Shown here piece after piece: positions 17,227 through 26,292 of a DNA stretch of 64,000 nt. This stretch comes from Prauserella endophytica (GTDB lineage Bacteria > Actinomycetota > Actinomycetes > Mycobacteriales > Pseudonocardiaceae), in contig NZ_SWMS01000032.1 of the NCBI RefSeq assembly GCF_005146945.1, positions 1 to 64,000 of the forward strand, written 5' to 3'. Numbering within the stretch: position 1 is the stretch's first letter; the number at the start of each line of letters is the position of its first letter. Made by a program: the position numbers and the translations under genes. Under the pieces are notes generated by a model. It was not told the DNA's origin. It ran no database searches and saw nothing but the letters and a program-made list of their open reading frames with translations.

Positions 17227-17334
17227 GTTTTCCTTACGCGAGACTCATCGGGAGCCTCGGCTGTGTTGCTACCCGGCGTTTTCGCTCGCTAACCCCCAGT
17301 TCCCGGCCGGGTCCACTGTGTTGGTGACCTCTGC

Positions 17335-17916
17335 TCAGGCCCGCAGGCGGATCCCTTCGAAGGCGATTCTCGCCACGGCCTCGGAGATGTCCGTTCTCGC
17401 GCGAGCCGGGCGATACCACTCGATCAGTGAGTTCACGAGACCGAAGAGCAGGCGCGCGGTGACCGCGGGATCGACGTCGGGCCGGAGGTCGCCCTCGCGC
17501 TCAGCCTCGGCAACCAGCTCGGCGACGATCCGGTCGAACTCGCGCCTTCGCGCCAGCGCGGCGCGCTCGACCCTCGTGTTGCCGCGCACCCGCAGCAGAA
17601 GCGTCACGAACGGCAGCTGCTCCACGAGCAGTCCGACGCTGCCGCGCACCAGGTACTCCAGGCGCTCGACGGCGCGGCCCTCGACCGAGGCCGCCTCGTC
17701 GGCGACCGCGAACAGCCCGTCGAGCGCCCGGTTCACGGCGAGCCGCAGCAGCTCCTCCTTGCCAGGCACGTGGTGGTAGATCGCCGACTTGGTGATGCCG
17801 AGCCCGCGGGCGAGGTCCTCCATGCTGGTGCGGTCGTAACCGCGTTCGTTGAACAGCGCGACCGCGCACCGCAGCACCGACTCGAGGTCGTGACCGGGCC
17901 GTCCCCTGCGGGCCAT
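17335..17916 (-). CDS. TetR-family regulator, probable PaaR
   Basis: 193 residues with an N-terminal TetR helix-turn-helix (SMEDLARGLGITKSAIYHHVPGKEELL, ~31-57) and a C-terminal ligand/dimer domain. Located 12 nt after paaK in the same operon. TetR proteins in this position (PaaR) repress phenylacetate genes and are released by phenylacetyl-CoA. The palindrome at 19640-19661 upstream of paaI is the likely operator. The PaaR assignment is by context. Confidence 0.8.
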   Translation of the reverse strand: MARRGRPGHDLESVLRCAVALFNERGYDRTSMEDLARGLGITKSAIYHHVPGKEELLRLAVNRALDGLFAVADEAASVEGRAVERLEYLVRGSVGLLVEQLPFVTLLLRVRGNTRVERAALARRREFDRIVAELVAEAEREGDLRPDVDPAVTARLLFGLVNSLIEWYRPARARTDISEAVARIAFEGIRLRA

Positions 17917-17928
17917 CGGGGTGACCGG

Positions 17929-19212
17929 TCAGGTCTCGCGCCGGTCGATCACCCGGCGCATCTTGCCGACGGAGCGCTCCAGGGTGCCGGGATCCACCAC
18001 GGCGACGTCGACGCTCACGCCCACGCCGTCCTTGACGAGCGCCACGATCTCGTCGGCCGCCGCCTTCCTGCGCTCTGCTGGCGCGTCGGGTTCCGCCTCG
18101 ACGTGCACCGTCATGTGGTCGAGGCGGTCGCGTTTGGACAGCACGAGTTGGAAGTGCGGCGAGAGCCCCTCGACGCGCAGCACGACCTCCTCGATCTGGG
18201 TCGGGAACACGTTGACCCCGCGCAGGATGATCATGTCGTCGGAGCGGCCGGTCACCTTTTCCATCCGCCGGTGCGCCGGCCGTGCGGTGCCGGGCAGCAG
18301 CCGGGTGAGGTCACGCGTGCGGTACCGGATGATCGGCAGCGCCTCCTTGGTGAGCGAGGTGAACGTCAGCTCGCCCAGCTCGCCGTCGGGCAGCACGGTG
18401 CCCTCGATGGGGTCGACGATCTCCGGCAGGAAGTGGTCCTCCCAGATGTGCAGCCCGTCCTTGGTCTCCACGCACTCCTGCGCTACCCCGGGGCCCATCA
18501 CCTCGGACAGTCCGTAGATGTCCACGGCGTCGATGTCCATGCGGCTCTCGAGCTCGGCCCGCATCCGCTCGGTCCACGGCTCGGCGCCGAGGATGCCCAC
18601 CCGCAGCGACGTCGAGGCCGGGTCGATGCCCTGCTGTTCGAACTCGTCGAGCAGCGTGAGCAGGTATGACGGCGTCACCATGATCACGCGGGGCTCGAAG
18701 TCGGTGATGATCCGCACCTGCCGCGCGGTCATGCCGCCCGACGCGGGCACCACCGTGCAGCCCAGCTTCTCGGCGCCGTAGTGGGCGCCGAGTCCGCCGG
18801 TGAACAGGCCGTAGCCGTAGGCCACGTGGACGGTGTCGCCCGGTCGTCCGCCCGCCGCGCGGATCGAGCGCGCCATGAGCGTCGCCCAGTTGTCGATGTC
18901 GGTCTCGGTGTAGCCGACCACGGTGGGCTGACCGGTGGTGCCGCTGGAGGCGTGGATGCGGCGGACCTGCGACTTCGGCACCGCGAACAGGCCGAACGGG
19001 TAGTTGTCGCGCAGGTCGGCCTTGGTGGTGAAGGGGAACTTCGCGAGATCGGCCTGCTCCCGGCAGTCGTCGGGATGCACACCGGCCTCGTCGAACCGGC
19101 GGCGGTAGAAGGGCACGTTGTCGTAGGCGTGCCGCAGTGTCCACTGCAGACGCTTCAGCTGGAGGGCGCGGAGCTCGTCGACGCTGAGCCGTTCGGCGGT
19201 GTCCTGTGTCAT
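17929..19212 (-). CDS. paaK: Phenylacetate-CoA ligase
   Basis: 427 residues of the adenylate-forming PaaK family, ATP-dependently activating phenylacetate to phenylacetyl-CoA, the first step of the paa pathway. The P-loop-like motif is SSGTTGQPTVVGYT; other family motifs are YGLSEVMGPGVAQEC, YRTRDLT and the C-terminal GRSDDMIILRGVNVFPTQ. Normal length. Its ATG overlaps the stop of paaI (ATGA), so paaI-paaK-tetR form one unit. Confidence 0.95.
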   Translation of the reverse strand: MTQDTAERLSVDELRALQLKRLQWTLRHAYDNVPFYRRRFDEAGVHPDDCREQADLAKFPFTTKADLRDNYPFGLFAVPKSQVRRIHASSGTTGQPTVVGYTETDIDNWATLMARSIRAAGGRPGDTVHVAYGYGLFTGGLGAHYGAEKLGCTVVPASGGMTARQVRIITDFEPRVIMVTPSYLLTLLDEFEQQGIDPASTSLRVGILGAEPWTERMRAELESRMDIDAVDIYGLSEVMGPGVAQECVETKDGLHIWEDHFLPEIVDPIEGTVLPDGELGELTFTSLTKEALPIIRYRTRDLTRLLPGTARPAHRRMEKVTGRSDDMIILRGVNVFPTQIEEVVLRVEGLSPHFQLVLSKRDRLDHMTVHVEAEPDAPAERRKAAADEIVALVKDGVGVSVDVAVVDPGTLERSVGKMRRVIDRRET

Positions 19213-19640
19213 GTGACTTCCCTGTCGATGACCCTGCTGCGGCCACGGAACTCGGCGATGACGGTGCGGCCCTCCGGCCCCTCGCGATGCACGGTGACGT
19301 CGTAGATGCCGTTGCGCCCGAACCGCGTGCGCTCCTGCGCGGTCGCGACGAGGTGGTCGCCGAGCCGGGCGGAGGCGACGAACGAGATCTCGGCGCCCGC
19401 CGCGACGGTCACGGGGCCGTGACTGTTGCAAGCGCACGCGAACGTGGTGTCGGCGAGCAGGAAGACGTAGCCGCCGTGGGCGATGTCGTGGCCGTTCACC
19501 ATCGTCGGCGTGATCCGCATCGTCGCGACGGCGTGCCCGCCACCGGCCTCCCGCAGCTCGATGCCGAGCGTCTTCGACGCCTCGTCAACGGCGAACATGT
19601 CGAAAGCAGCGTTGCCCTGCACCAGCCACACCCTTGCCAA
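19209..19640 (-). CDS. paaI: Phenylacetyl-CoA-pathway thioesterase PaaI
   Basis: About 143 residues with the hot-dog fold thioesterase motif NGHDIAHGGYVFLLAD typical of PaaI, which hydrolyses (hydroxy)phenylacetyl-CoA intermediates and prevents CoA being trapped when the pathway stalls. First gene of the operon. The start is uncertain: TTG at 19640 or GTG at 19631; neither has a good ribosome binding site, so the message may be leaderless. The operator-like palindrome abuts the TTG. Confidence 0.88.
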   Translation of the reverse strand: MARVWLVQGNAAFDMFAVDEASKTLGIELREAGGGHAVATMRITPTMVNGHDIAHGGYVFLLADTTFACACNSHGPVTVAAGAEISFVASARLGDHLVATAQERTRFGRNGIYDVTVHREGPEGRTVIAEFRGRSRVIDREVT

Positions 19641-19661
19641 CTGACCGAATGGACGGTTAAT
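19640..19661. promoter_or_regulatory. PaaR/TetR-type operator between paaI and the P450 gene
   Basis: Imperfect 22-bp palindrome with half-sites ACTGACCG (19640-19647) and CGGTTAAT (19654-19661), 6 of 8 positions symmetric. It resembles the ACCG...CGGT operators bound by TetR-type PaaR proteins. It lies between divergent promoters and could control both the paaI-paaK-tetR operon and the P450-paaE pair. Confidence 0.55.
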
Positions 19662-19699
19662 ACTGGGTTTGCCGAGCAGTCGGTGTCAAGGGAGAGCCG

Positions 19700-20965
19700 A
19701 TGAGTGTGCCCGACGTCTTCGATCCGACCGTCTTCGCGCGTGGCCTGCCGCACGAGCGGTTCCGCGTACTGCGGGACACCGCACCGGTGAGCTGGCAGGA
19801 GGAGCCCGAGGTGCTCGGCTGGCCCGAAGGCCCGGGCTACTGGGCGGTGACGCGGCACGCCGATGTCCGGCACGTGCTGCGCACGCCCGAGGTGTTCTCG
19901 TCGTGGCTCGGTGCCACGCAGATCCGCGACCCGGAGCCCGACGACCTGGCCTTCATCCGCCGCATGATCCTCAACATGGACCCGCCGGAGCACCAGCGCC
20001 TGCGCCGGATCGTCTCCGGCGTGTTCACCCGGCGCAGGCTGGAGCGCTCGGCCGAGCGGATCACCGAGCGGGCCCGCGCTCTGCTCGACGCCGTCGCCCC
20101 GCGCGGACGCTGCGACCTGCCTGTCGACGTCACCGACGACTTCCCGCTGGCCAACCTCGCCGACCTCCTCGGCGTGCCGGCTGAGGACCGGGGACTGCTG
20201 CTGCGCTGGACCAACCGCGTGATCGGCTACCAGGACCCCGAGCACGCCGAGATCGTCCGGGGTCCTGACGGCAAGCCGGTGAACCCGCGTTCGCCCGCGC
20301 AGCTGCGGGACATGTTCGGCTACGCCCTCTGGCTGGCCGAAGCCAAACGGGAGCAACCCGGCGACGACCTGATGAGCGCGCTCGTGCGGGCGTCGGTCGA
20401 CGGCCGGGCGCTCGACGACGCCGAGCTGCAGATGTTCTTCTTCCTCGTGGTGATCGCGGGCAACGACACCGTGCGCAGCGCATTGCCCGGCGGGGTGCTC
20501 GCGCTGGCGAACCACCCGGAGCAGTACGCGCGGCTGCGGGCGGACCCGGCGCTGCTTCCCAGCGCGGTCGAGGAGATCCTGCGCTGGCACCCGCCCGTGC
20601 TGAGCTTCCGGCGCACGGCCACGCGCGACGTCGAACTGGGCGGCGCGCACATCCGGGCGGGCGACAAGGTGGTGGTGTACCACTGCTCGGCGCACTTCGA
20701 CGAGCGCGTCTTCGCCCGCCCCGGCACGTTCGACATCACGCGCGAGCCCAACGACCACCTGGCGTTCGGAGACGGCCCGCACCTCTGCCTCGGCGCGCAT
20801 TTCGGGCGGTTGCAGCTGAGGATCTTCTTCCGGGAGTTCCTCTCGCGGCTGCCCGTTGTGGAGCTCGACGGCGAGCCGAGGAGGCTCACGTCGAACTTCA
20901 TCAACGGCATCACGCACCTGCCGCTGCGCTGGCGTCCCGTTGTCCCTGGCCACGACGGCGCCTAG
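19700..20965 (+). CDS. Cytochrome P450 beside phenylacetate genes
   Basis: 421 residues with all P450 signatures: I-helix AGNDT at 253-257, K-helix E292-I-L-R295, heme ligand Cys363 in FGDGPHLCLGAHFGR. The sequence style (LPHERF..LR, NMDPPEH, FINGITHLPLRW) is like the CYP124/125/142 group that oxidises steroid side chains and terpenoids; the substrate is unknown. Divergent from paaI and 9 nt upstream of the PaaE-like reductase, which could be its redox partner. Start ATG with GGAGAGCCG upstream. Confidence 0.9.
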   Translation: MSVPDVFDPTVFARGLPHERFRVLRDTAPVSWQEEPEVLGWPEGPGYWAVTRHADVRHVLRTPEVFSSWLGATQIRDPEPDDLAFIRRMILNMDPPEHQRLRRIVSGVFTRRRLERSAERITERARALLDAVAPRGRCDLPVDVTDDFPLANLADLLGVPAEDRGLLLRWTNRVIGYQDPEHAEIVRGPDGKPVNPRSPAQLRDMFGYALWLAEAKREQPGDDLMSALVRASVDGRALDDAELQMFFFLVVIAGNDTVRSALPGGVLALANHPEQYARLRADPALLPSAVEEILRWHPPVLSFRRTATRDVELGGAHIRAGDKVVVYHCSAHFDERVFARPGTFDITREPNDHLAFGDGPHLCLGAHFGRLQLRIFFREFLSRLPVVELDGEPRRLTSNFINGITHLPLRWRPVVPGHDGA

Positions 20966-20974
20966 GGTCGGAGG

Positions 20975-22057
20975 ATGAGCGCTCCGGCGAGGCCGAGGTC
21001 CCGAACGACCTTCCACCCGCTCACGGTCGCCGACGTCACGCGGCTCTGTGACGACGCGGTGGCGGTCACCTTCGACGTCCCGCCGGAACTGGCGCGGGAG
21101 TACGATTTCCTGCCCGGCCAGTCACTGACGCTCCGGCGCACGGTCGACGGCCGCGAGGAGCGCCGGTCGTACTCGATCTGCGCGCCCGCGGGCGACCGGC
21201 CGAGAGTGGGTGTGCGAGAGGTGCCCGACGGCCTGTTCTCGACGTGGCTCGTGCGCGACGTCCGGCCCGGCGACGTGATCGAGGTGGGCACTCCCACCGG
21301 GAACTTCACGCCGGACCTCGCGGTGCCCGCCCACCACGTGCTCGTCGCAGCGGGCTCAGGGATCACGCCGGTGCTGTCGATCGTGGCGTCCGTGCTGCGC
21401 AACCCCGCCACGACGGTGACCCTCTTCTACGGCAACCGGCGCACCGACACCGTGATGTTCGCCGACGAGCTGGCCGATCTGAAGGACCGCTACCCGGCGC
21501 GGTTCGAGCTCGTGCACGTGCTCTCGCGGGAGCCACGCGAGGTGGAGCTGTTCAGCGGACGGCTCGACGCGGAGAAGCTCACCGACCTGCTGCGCCTCGT
21601 GCCGGAGCCGGACCGGGTCGGCCACTGGTGGCTGTGCGGACCGTTCGGCATGGTCACCGACGCGCAGGACGTGCTCGAACGGCACGGCGTCGGCTCGTCG
21701 CGCGTGCATAAGGAGCTGTTCTTCGTCGAGGACGTGCCACCCGATCCGGTGCGCCACGCCGAGCCCGCGCTCGTCGGCGAGACGAGCGAGGTGACCGTGA
21801 AGCTCGACGGCCGCATCACCACGGCGCTGGTGCCGAAGTCCACGGCGGTCCTCGACGGCGTGCAGCGCGTACGGCCCGACCTGCCCTTCGCGTGCAAGGG
21901 CGGCGTGTGCGGCACGTGCCGCGCGAAGGTGCTCGAGGGCGAGGTCCACATGCGCCGCAACTTCGCGCTGGAGGGCGACGAGGTGGCGGAGGGCTTCGTG
22001 CTCACCTGCCAGTCGCGCCCGGTCACCGACACGGTGAGCGTCGACTACGACGCCTAG
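20975..22057 (+). CDS. paaE: PaaE/KshB-like NAD(P)H-dependent ferredoxin reductase
   Basis: 360 residues in three modules: FAD-binding (RRSYSICAPAG, ~65-75), NAD(P)-binding (GSGITPVLS, ~128-136; WLCGPFGMV) and a C-terminal plant-type [2Fe-2S] domain with CKGGVCGTC plus a final Cys in VLTCQS. This is the architecture of PaaE, reductase of the phenylacetyl-CoA epoxidase, and of KshB/HmpX. No paaABCD oxygenase genes are in the window, and the gene follows a P450, so it may serve the P450 instead. Confidence 0.85.
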   Translation: MSAPARPRSRTTFHPLTVADVTRLCDDAVAVTFDVPPELAREYDFLPGQSLTLRRTVDGREERRSYSICAPAGDRPRVGVREVPDGLFSTWLVRDVRPGDVIEVGTPTGNFTPDLAVPAHHVLVAAGSGITPVLSIVASVLRNPATTVTLFYGNRRTDTVMFADELADLKDRYPARFELVHVLSREPREVELFSGRLDAEKLTDLLRLVPEPDRVGHWWLCGPFGMVTDAQDVLERHGVGSSRVHKELFFVEDVPPDPVRHAEPALVGETSEVTVKLDGRITTALVPKSTAVLDGVQRVRPDLPFACKGGVCGTCRAKVLEGEVHMRRNFALEGDEVAEGFVLTCQSRPVTDTVSVDYDA

Positions 22058-22072
22058 GGCAAAATCGTTCGG

Positions 22073-22801
22073 GTGAAGCTGACGGGGCGGGGGGCGCGTG
22101 GTCTCGTCGGCGCCGGTCTCGTGGGATGCCTGGTGTGGTCGGTGCTCGTCGAGGCGGCGATGCCGTCGTGGTTCGATCTCGACGATTCCTGTCCCGGCGC
22201 CACGGGCGTCGAGCGGAACTACTTCCCGCCGAGCGCGACGTGCTTCTACGAGGGCGACCGCGAGGTCGGCTACCTCCCGCTGTTCGAGACCGTCGTCCTG
22301 ACCGTCGTCATCGTGCTGCTTGCGGCCCTGACCGTGTCCGGGCTGGTGCTGCTCTGGCGGCAGGCCCCCTCGGACGTGGGCGGCCCGCGACCGGACCGGC
22401 CGGTGCTGCACGTGCTGTGCGCGGCGGTGTTGGGTGTCGTGGCCGTCGCTGTGGCCAGGACCGTGGTGATCATCGCGCTGCTGCTGGGCGGTCCACCGGG
22501 TGGCATCACAGCCTTCGTCGCGGTCGCGCTCGGGGCAATCGGCGCGGCGAGCGCGCTGGACCGGGCCTTCGGGCCGAGCGGGGGAGCGAGCGGCCGGCGC
22601 GCGACGGCCCTGGTGGTGATCAGCAGCGGCGCGATGTTCGCCCTCGTTCTGGCCGCCAGGGATGCGTACGTACAGGAGAACACTTTGCTCGGGCCCGGCT
22701 GGGCGATCGCGGCGGCCGGAGGCGTATCTGCGGCCGTGGCGGGAGCCCAGTGGCTCAGCCGCTGGCCGCGCGGAGGAAGGCCTCGCGGGTCTCCGAGCTG
22801 A
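22073..22801 (+). CDS. Hypothetical multi-pass membrane protein
   Basis: 242 residues from a GTG start 15 nt after paaE. Hydrophobic segments at about 10-30, 72-95, 112-135, 142-160, 178-195 and 205-225 indicate ~6 membrane helices. A short extracytoplasmic loop with two Cys (DDSCPGATG, SATCFYEG) may form a disulfide. Not recognised. Its 3' end overlaps the convergent lysR gene by 47 nt. Confidence 0.7.
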   Translation: MKLTGRGARGLVGAGLVGCLVWSVLVEAAMPSWFDLDDSCPGATGVERNYFPPSATCFYEGDREVGYLPLFETVVLTVVIVLLAALTVSGLVLLWRQAPSDVGGPRPDRPVLHVLCAAVLGVVAVAVARTVVIIALLLGGPPGGITAFVAVALGAIGAASALDRAFGPSGGASGRRATALVVISSGAMFALVLAARDAYVQENTLLGPGWAIAAAGGVSAAVAGAQWLSRWPRGGRPRGSPS

Positions 22802-23630
22802 CGTGCCGGGGCCACAGCGCGTGCAGCGGGACGTGGGAGGGCGGCTCGAGGACGAGCACGCGCACCCGGCCGCCGGCCGCGAGGCCCGGAGGCGCGGTGA
22901 CGAACGCGACGTGGTCGGTGCCGATCACGGCGGTCTCCGGCGGGGTGCCCTGGATCGGGTTGCGTTCCAAGCGCGGCTCGAAGCCGCCCTGGCGGCAGAG
23001 GTGCAGTAGCAGCTCGGTGTAGCCGGACCGGCCGGGGTGCCCCCACACCATGATCGGCTCGTCGGCGAGGTCACCGAGCCGCACCGAGTCGTGATCGGCG
23101 AGGCGATGGCCGGCGGCGACGGCGACCTGCAGCCGCTGGCTCCCCAGAGTGCTGCGGGTCAGCCCGCGGATGGGCGTCATGGCCCGGCACAGCCCGAGGT
23201 CGAGGTCGCCTGCCAGCAACTGCTCGGTCAGCTCTCCGGGATAGCGCTGGTTCACCTGCGTGGCCAGTTCGGGCTGGGTGGCGTGGACCCGGCGGATCAG
23301 CGCGGTGACCTCGTCGCCGGTGACCGCCGGGGTGTGCCCGATGCGCAACGTCTCCGCCTCACCCCGGCCGATGCGGCGAGCGCGCCGCACGGCGGAGCGA
23401 GCGATGCCGTGCAGCACGCGAGCGTCGGCGATCAGCGCCTCCCCTGCGGGCAGGACGGTGACGGTGTTGCCGCTGCGGTCGAGCAGGTCCACGCCCACCT
23501 CGCGTTCCAGTGCGCGGATGGAGCTGGACAGTGCCTGCTGGGACAGGTGAAGGCGCCGCGCGGCGCGCGTGAACGTGCCCTCCTCGGCCACCGCGATGAG
23601 GTGTTCGAGCTTGTGCAGGTCCAGTCCCAT
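22755..23630 (-). CDS. LysR-family transcriptional regulator
   Basis: 291 residues: N-terminal winged helix-turn-helix (EEGTFTRAARRLHLSQQALSSSI subset, ~16-38) and a periplasmic-binding-protein-like effector domain (LRIGHTPAVTG onwards). It lies 20 nt after the SDR gene on the same strand, so it is probably co-transcribed with it rather than divergent. Effector unknown. Confidence 0.88.
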   Translation of the reverse strand: MGLDLHKLEHLIAVAEEGTFTRAARRLHLSQQALSSSIRALEREVGVDLLDRSGNTVTVLPAGEALIADARVLHGIARSAVRRARRIGRGEAETLRIGHTPAVTGDEVTALIRRVHATQPELATQVNQRYPGELTEQLLAGDLDLGLCRAMTPIRGLTRSTLGSQRLQVAVAAGHRLADHDSVRLGDLADEPIMVWGHPGRSGYTELLLHLCRQGGFEPRLERNPIQGTPPETAVIGTDHVAFVTAPPGLAAGGRVRVLVLEPPSHVPLHALWPRHVSSETREAFLRAASG

Positions 23631-23650
23631 GCGTGCCCCCCGTCCGACGC

Positions 23651-24406
23651 TCAGCGGGTGGTGTAGCCCCCGTTCGGGAACAACGTCTGTCCCGTGAACC
23701 ACCATCCCTCGGTGGCGAGGAACGTGACGATCGGGGCGATGTCCTCGATGCGGGTGAGCTGGTTGCCCAGCGCCTGCGACTTGTGGAACTCGACCCGTTC
23801 CGGTGTTTCCTGAGGGTAGAAGAACGGGGTGTCCATCGGGCCGGGGGCGACGGTGTTCACCGAGATGCCCCGGTCGGCGAACTCCTTGGCCGCGGCGCGG
23901 GTGAAGTGCTCCAGCGGAGCCTTCCCGCCGGCGTAGGTGGAGTAGCCGTCGGTGAAAGCCGCCAGCAGCGACGTGCCCAGGCTGATGATCTTGCCGTTGT
24001 CGTTGAGCCGCCGTCCGGCTTCCTGGATGAAGAAGTACGCCGCCTTCGCGTTGATGCCGAACATCCGGTCGTACTCGTCTTCGGTGGTCTCCAGGATCGG
24101 CTTGCGCAGCACCATCCCGGTGGTGTTCACCGCGACGTCGACTCCGCCGAACGTGTCCACGGCGGTGTCGAACAGCCCGCGCACGTCGGCGACCCGGGTC
24201 AGGTCCCCCTGCACGGCGATCGCGTCGGCCCCGGCGTCCTTGACCGCGGTGACGGTCTTCTCGGCGTCCCCAGCCGACGCGTCGCTGTGGTAGTGGACCA
24301 CCACGTTCGCGCCTGCCTCGGCGAAGTTGGTGGACAGCAACCCACCCAGGTTCTTCGCGCCGCCGCCGATGACGACGACCTTGTTCCGCAACGTCCGCTC
24401 AGTCAT
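23651..24406 (-). CDS. Short-chain dehydrogenase/reductase (SDR)
   Basis: 251 residues of the classical SDR family. The cofactor loop is VVVIGGGAKNLGG rather than TGxxxGxG, and the structural NNAG is replaced by NTTG; catalytic Ser-Tyr-Lys appear as LGTS...YAGGK. C-terminal LFPNGGYTTR. Substrate unknown. Sits between a CYP157-like P450 and LysR. GGGAG lies ~10 nt before the ATG. Confidence 0.9.
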   Translation of the reverse strand: MTERTLRNKVVVIGGGAKNLGGLLSTNFAEAGANVVVHYHSDASAGDAEKTVTAVKDAGADAIAVQGDLTRVADVRGLFDTAVDTFGGVDVAVNTTGMVLRKPILETTEDEYDRMFGINAKAAYFFIQEAGRRLNDNGKIISLGTSLLAAFTDGYSTYAGGKAPLEHFTRAAAKEFADRGISVNTVAPGPMDTPFFYPQETPERVEFHKSQALGNQLTRIEDIAPIVTFLATEGWWFTGQTLFPNGGYTTR

Positions 24407-24527
24407 GCTTCGCGCTCCCTTCGTTCCTCGTGATCGCGGCACCGACGCTAGGTCGCCACCGCGCGCGGTGGGAAACACGAAGATCGGGTAGCCCCACAAG
24501 CGTTGCCGGTAGCCCCTGGAGGAACGC

Positions 24528-25766
24528 CTAGAAACCGCTGGTGCAGGTGGGTGTGAACCGCACCGGCAGCGCGGTGAGCCCGCGCATCCACACCGACTGC
24601 CGCCACACCAGCGCCTCCGGGGCCACCGCGAGGTCGACGTCCGGCAACCGGTCGAGCAGCACCTCGATCGCGGACTCGACGATGGTCGCCGCGATCTCCT
24701 GAGCCGGGTACGGGCAGCCGTGCTCGCCGTGGCTGAACGACATGTGGGCCTGGTTGTCGGCGGAGCCACGGCCGGGCTCCGGGTGCACCAGCGGGTCGGT
24801 GTTGGCCGCGGCAAGGCCGAGCACCACCAGGTCGCCCGTGTGGATCCGCCTGCCGGCGAGGTGGGTCTCCCTGGTGGCGAAGCGGCCGATGAAGTTCTGG
24901 GTCGGCGTCTCCTCCCACAGCACCTCGTTCAGGGCCTGCCGCACGCTGCGGCGTCCGCCGGCGAGGGTCGCGGCGAAGCGGTCGTCGGTGAACATGAGCC
25001 GCAGCGCGTTGCCCATCCAGTCCGCCGTCGTCAGCTGTGCCGCGCCCATCGTGAGGAAGAGGTCGGTGGCGATCTGCTCGTCGGTCAGCTCCACCACCGG
25101 GTGCGAGAGTATTCGCGAGGGCAGGTCCTCGCCCGGGCGCACGCGCTTGTCCCGCACCAGCCGCAGCATCCGCGCGACGATGCGCTCGTGGGCGCGGACG
25201 GCCTCGTCACCCTCGTCGGCCGAGGCCGCGACGTCGCGAACCAGTTCGGGTGCCTCGGCGTCGGGAAGGCCGAACAGCTTGGCGAGCACCAGCAGCGGGA
25301 TCTGGTGGGTGTACTGCGCGATCAGGTCCGCCTCGCCCCTGGGGGCGAACATGTCGATCAGCCGGTCGGCGATCTGCTCCACCTGCGTGCTCAGCTCCAC
25401 CTGGTCGACGGCGGTGAGCGCCTCGTGCAGGGCGGGGGAGAGCCTGCGGTGTTCCTCGGCGTCGCTCAGGATCGAGCTGGGCTGGTACTCCACGTACGGC
25501 CGCAACGACCAGTCCGGAGACACGCGGCTCCAGCCGTGCCAGTGCCGCGACGTGCGGGCGAACAGCTCGGGGTTGTTCGTGACGTGCAGCAGCTCCCGGT
25601 AGCCGAGCACGAGCCACGCGGGCACGCCGCCCTCCAGCAGCACCGGCGCGACGGGGCCGTACTGCTCGCGCATCTCGCGGTAGAGCCGGGCCGGCTCGTT
25701 CTGGAACCGAGGGCCGTAGAGGGCGGGCAGCGTCGCGAGTGCCGGCGGCACGGAAGGTGGCGTCAC
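24528..25766 (-). CDS. CYP157-like cytochrome P450 with altered ExxR motif
   Basis: 412 residues. The heme ligand is Cys351 in FSHGEHGCPYPAQEIA. The K-helix reads E281-V-L-W284, so the arginine of the otherwise near-invariant ExxR motif is a tryptophan; the codon is unambiguous (complement of 24915-24917). The I-helix reads GAAQLTT instead of AGxET. Streptomyces CYP157 proteins show the same loss with an EQSLW motif and are usually paired with CYP154 and conservon genes. None of those genes is seen here; the neighbours are an SDR and a MarR regulator. Confidence 0.88.
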   Translation of the reverse strand: MTPPSVPPALATLPALYGPRFQNEPARLYREMREQYGPVAPVLLEGGVPAWLVLGYRELLHVTNNPELFARTSRHWHGWSRVSPDWSLRPYVEYQPSSILSDAEEHRRLSPALHEALTAVDQVELSTQVEQIADRLIDMFAPRGEADLIAQYTHQIPLLVLAKLFGLPDAEAPELVRDVAASADEGDEAVRAHERIVARMLRLVRDKRVRPGEDLPSRILSHPVVELTDEQIATDLFLTMGAAQLTTADWMGNALRLMFTDDRFAATLAGGRRSVRQALNEVLWEETPTQNFIGRFATRETHLAGRRIHTGDLVVLGLAAANTDPLVHPEPGRGSADNQAHMSFSHGEHGCPYPAQEIAATIVESAIEVLLDRLPDVDLAVAPEALVWRQSVWMRGLTALPVRFTPTCTSGF

Positions 25767-25800
25767 GGGGGCGGAGCCTAGCGCTGCAGTGCGAGCAAGA

Positions 25801-26247
25801 TCACGCGAGCCGGTCGGCGTGCTCGCGGGTCACCTCGGCCAGCCGCCGCGCGATGCCGGTGAACTGCCGCAACGCCGTCGGCGGCAGTCCGTCGAGCGCC
25901 GCCGTCGCGTCGTCGGAGACCGGGTGCCACACCGACTCCCGCAGCTCACCGTGTTCGGCGGTGGTCTCGATGACCTGCGCGCGCCGGTCGTCGCTGCTCG
26001 GCCTCCTGCGCGCGTAGCCTGCCCGCGCCAGCCGGTCGACCACCTTCGTGACGGCGGCGGGGCTGAGGTGGGCGAGCCGGGCGAGCCGCCGCGCGTTCAT
26101 CGGCCCTTCGCGTTCGAGGATCTCCAGACAGTGCAGGTCGTTGCGGTTGATGCCGTACCGCGCCGCGACGGCGTCGAGGAGCAGCTCGGTGGCCGAGTGC
26201 AGCTCCCTGGCCGCCCGGATCGCCTCGGCCGGGCCGGGTCCGTTCAT
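25801..26247 (-). CDS. MarR-family transcriptional regulator
   Basis: 148 residues from ATG 26247 (MNGPGPAEAIRAARELH), preceded by a GGGGGG-rich ribosome binding site. The central winged helix (NARRLARLAHLSPAAVTKVVDRL) and wing (RRRPSSDDRRAQVI) are typical. An in-frame upstream start at 26346 would run through the divergent promoter and was rejected. Divergent from a small membrane protein gene; the AT-rich palindrome at 26278-26292 is the probable autoregulatory operator. Confidence 0.87.
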   Translation of the reverse strand: MNGPGPAEAIRAARELHSATELLLDAVAARYGINRNDLHCLEILEREGPMNARRLARLAHLSPAAVTKVVDRLARAGYARRRPSSDDRRAQVIETTAEHGELRESVWHPVSDDATAALDGLPPTALRQFTGIARRLAEVTREHADRLA

Positions 26248-26277
26248 CCACCCCCCAAGTAGTTCACGACGTGTACA

Positions 26278-26292
26278 TTCAATATTGTTGAC
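26278..26292. promoter_or_regulatory. Candidate MarR operator
   Basis: TTCAATATTGTTGAC, an imperfect palindrome in an unusually AT-rich patch of this GC-rich DNA, between the divergent marR and membrane protein genes. Size and position fit a MarR-type operator. Confidence 0.45.
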
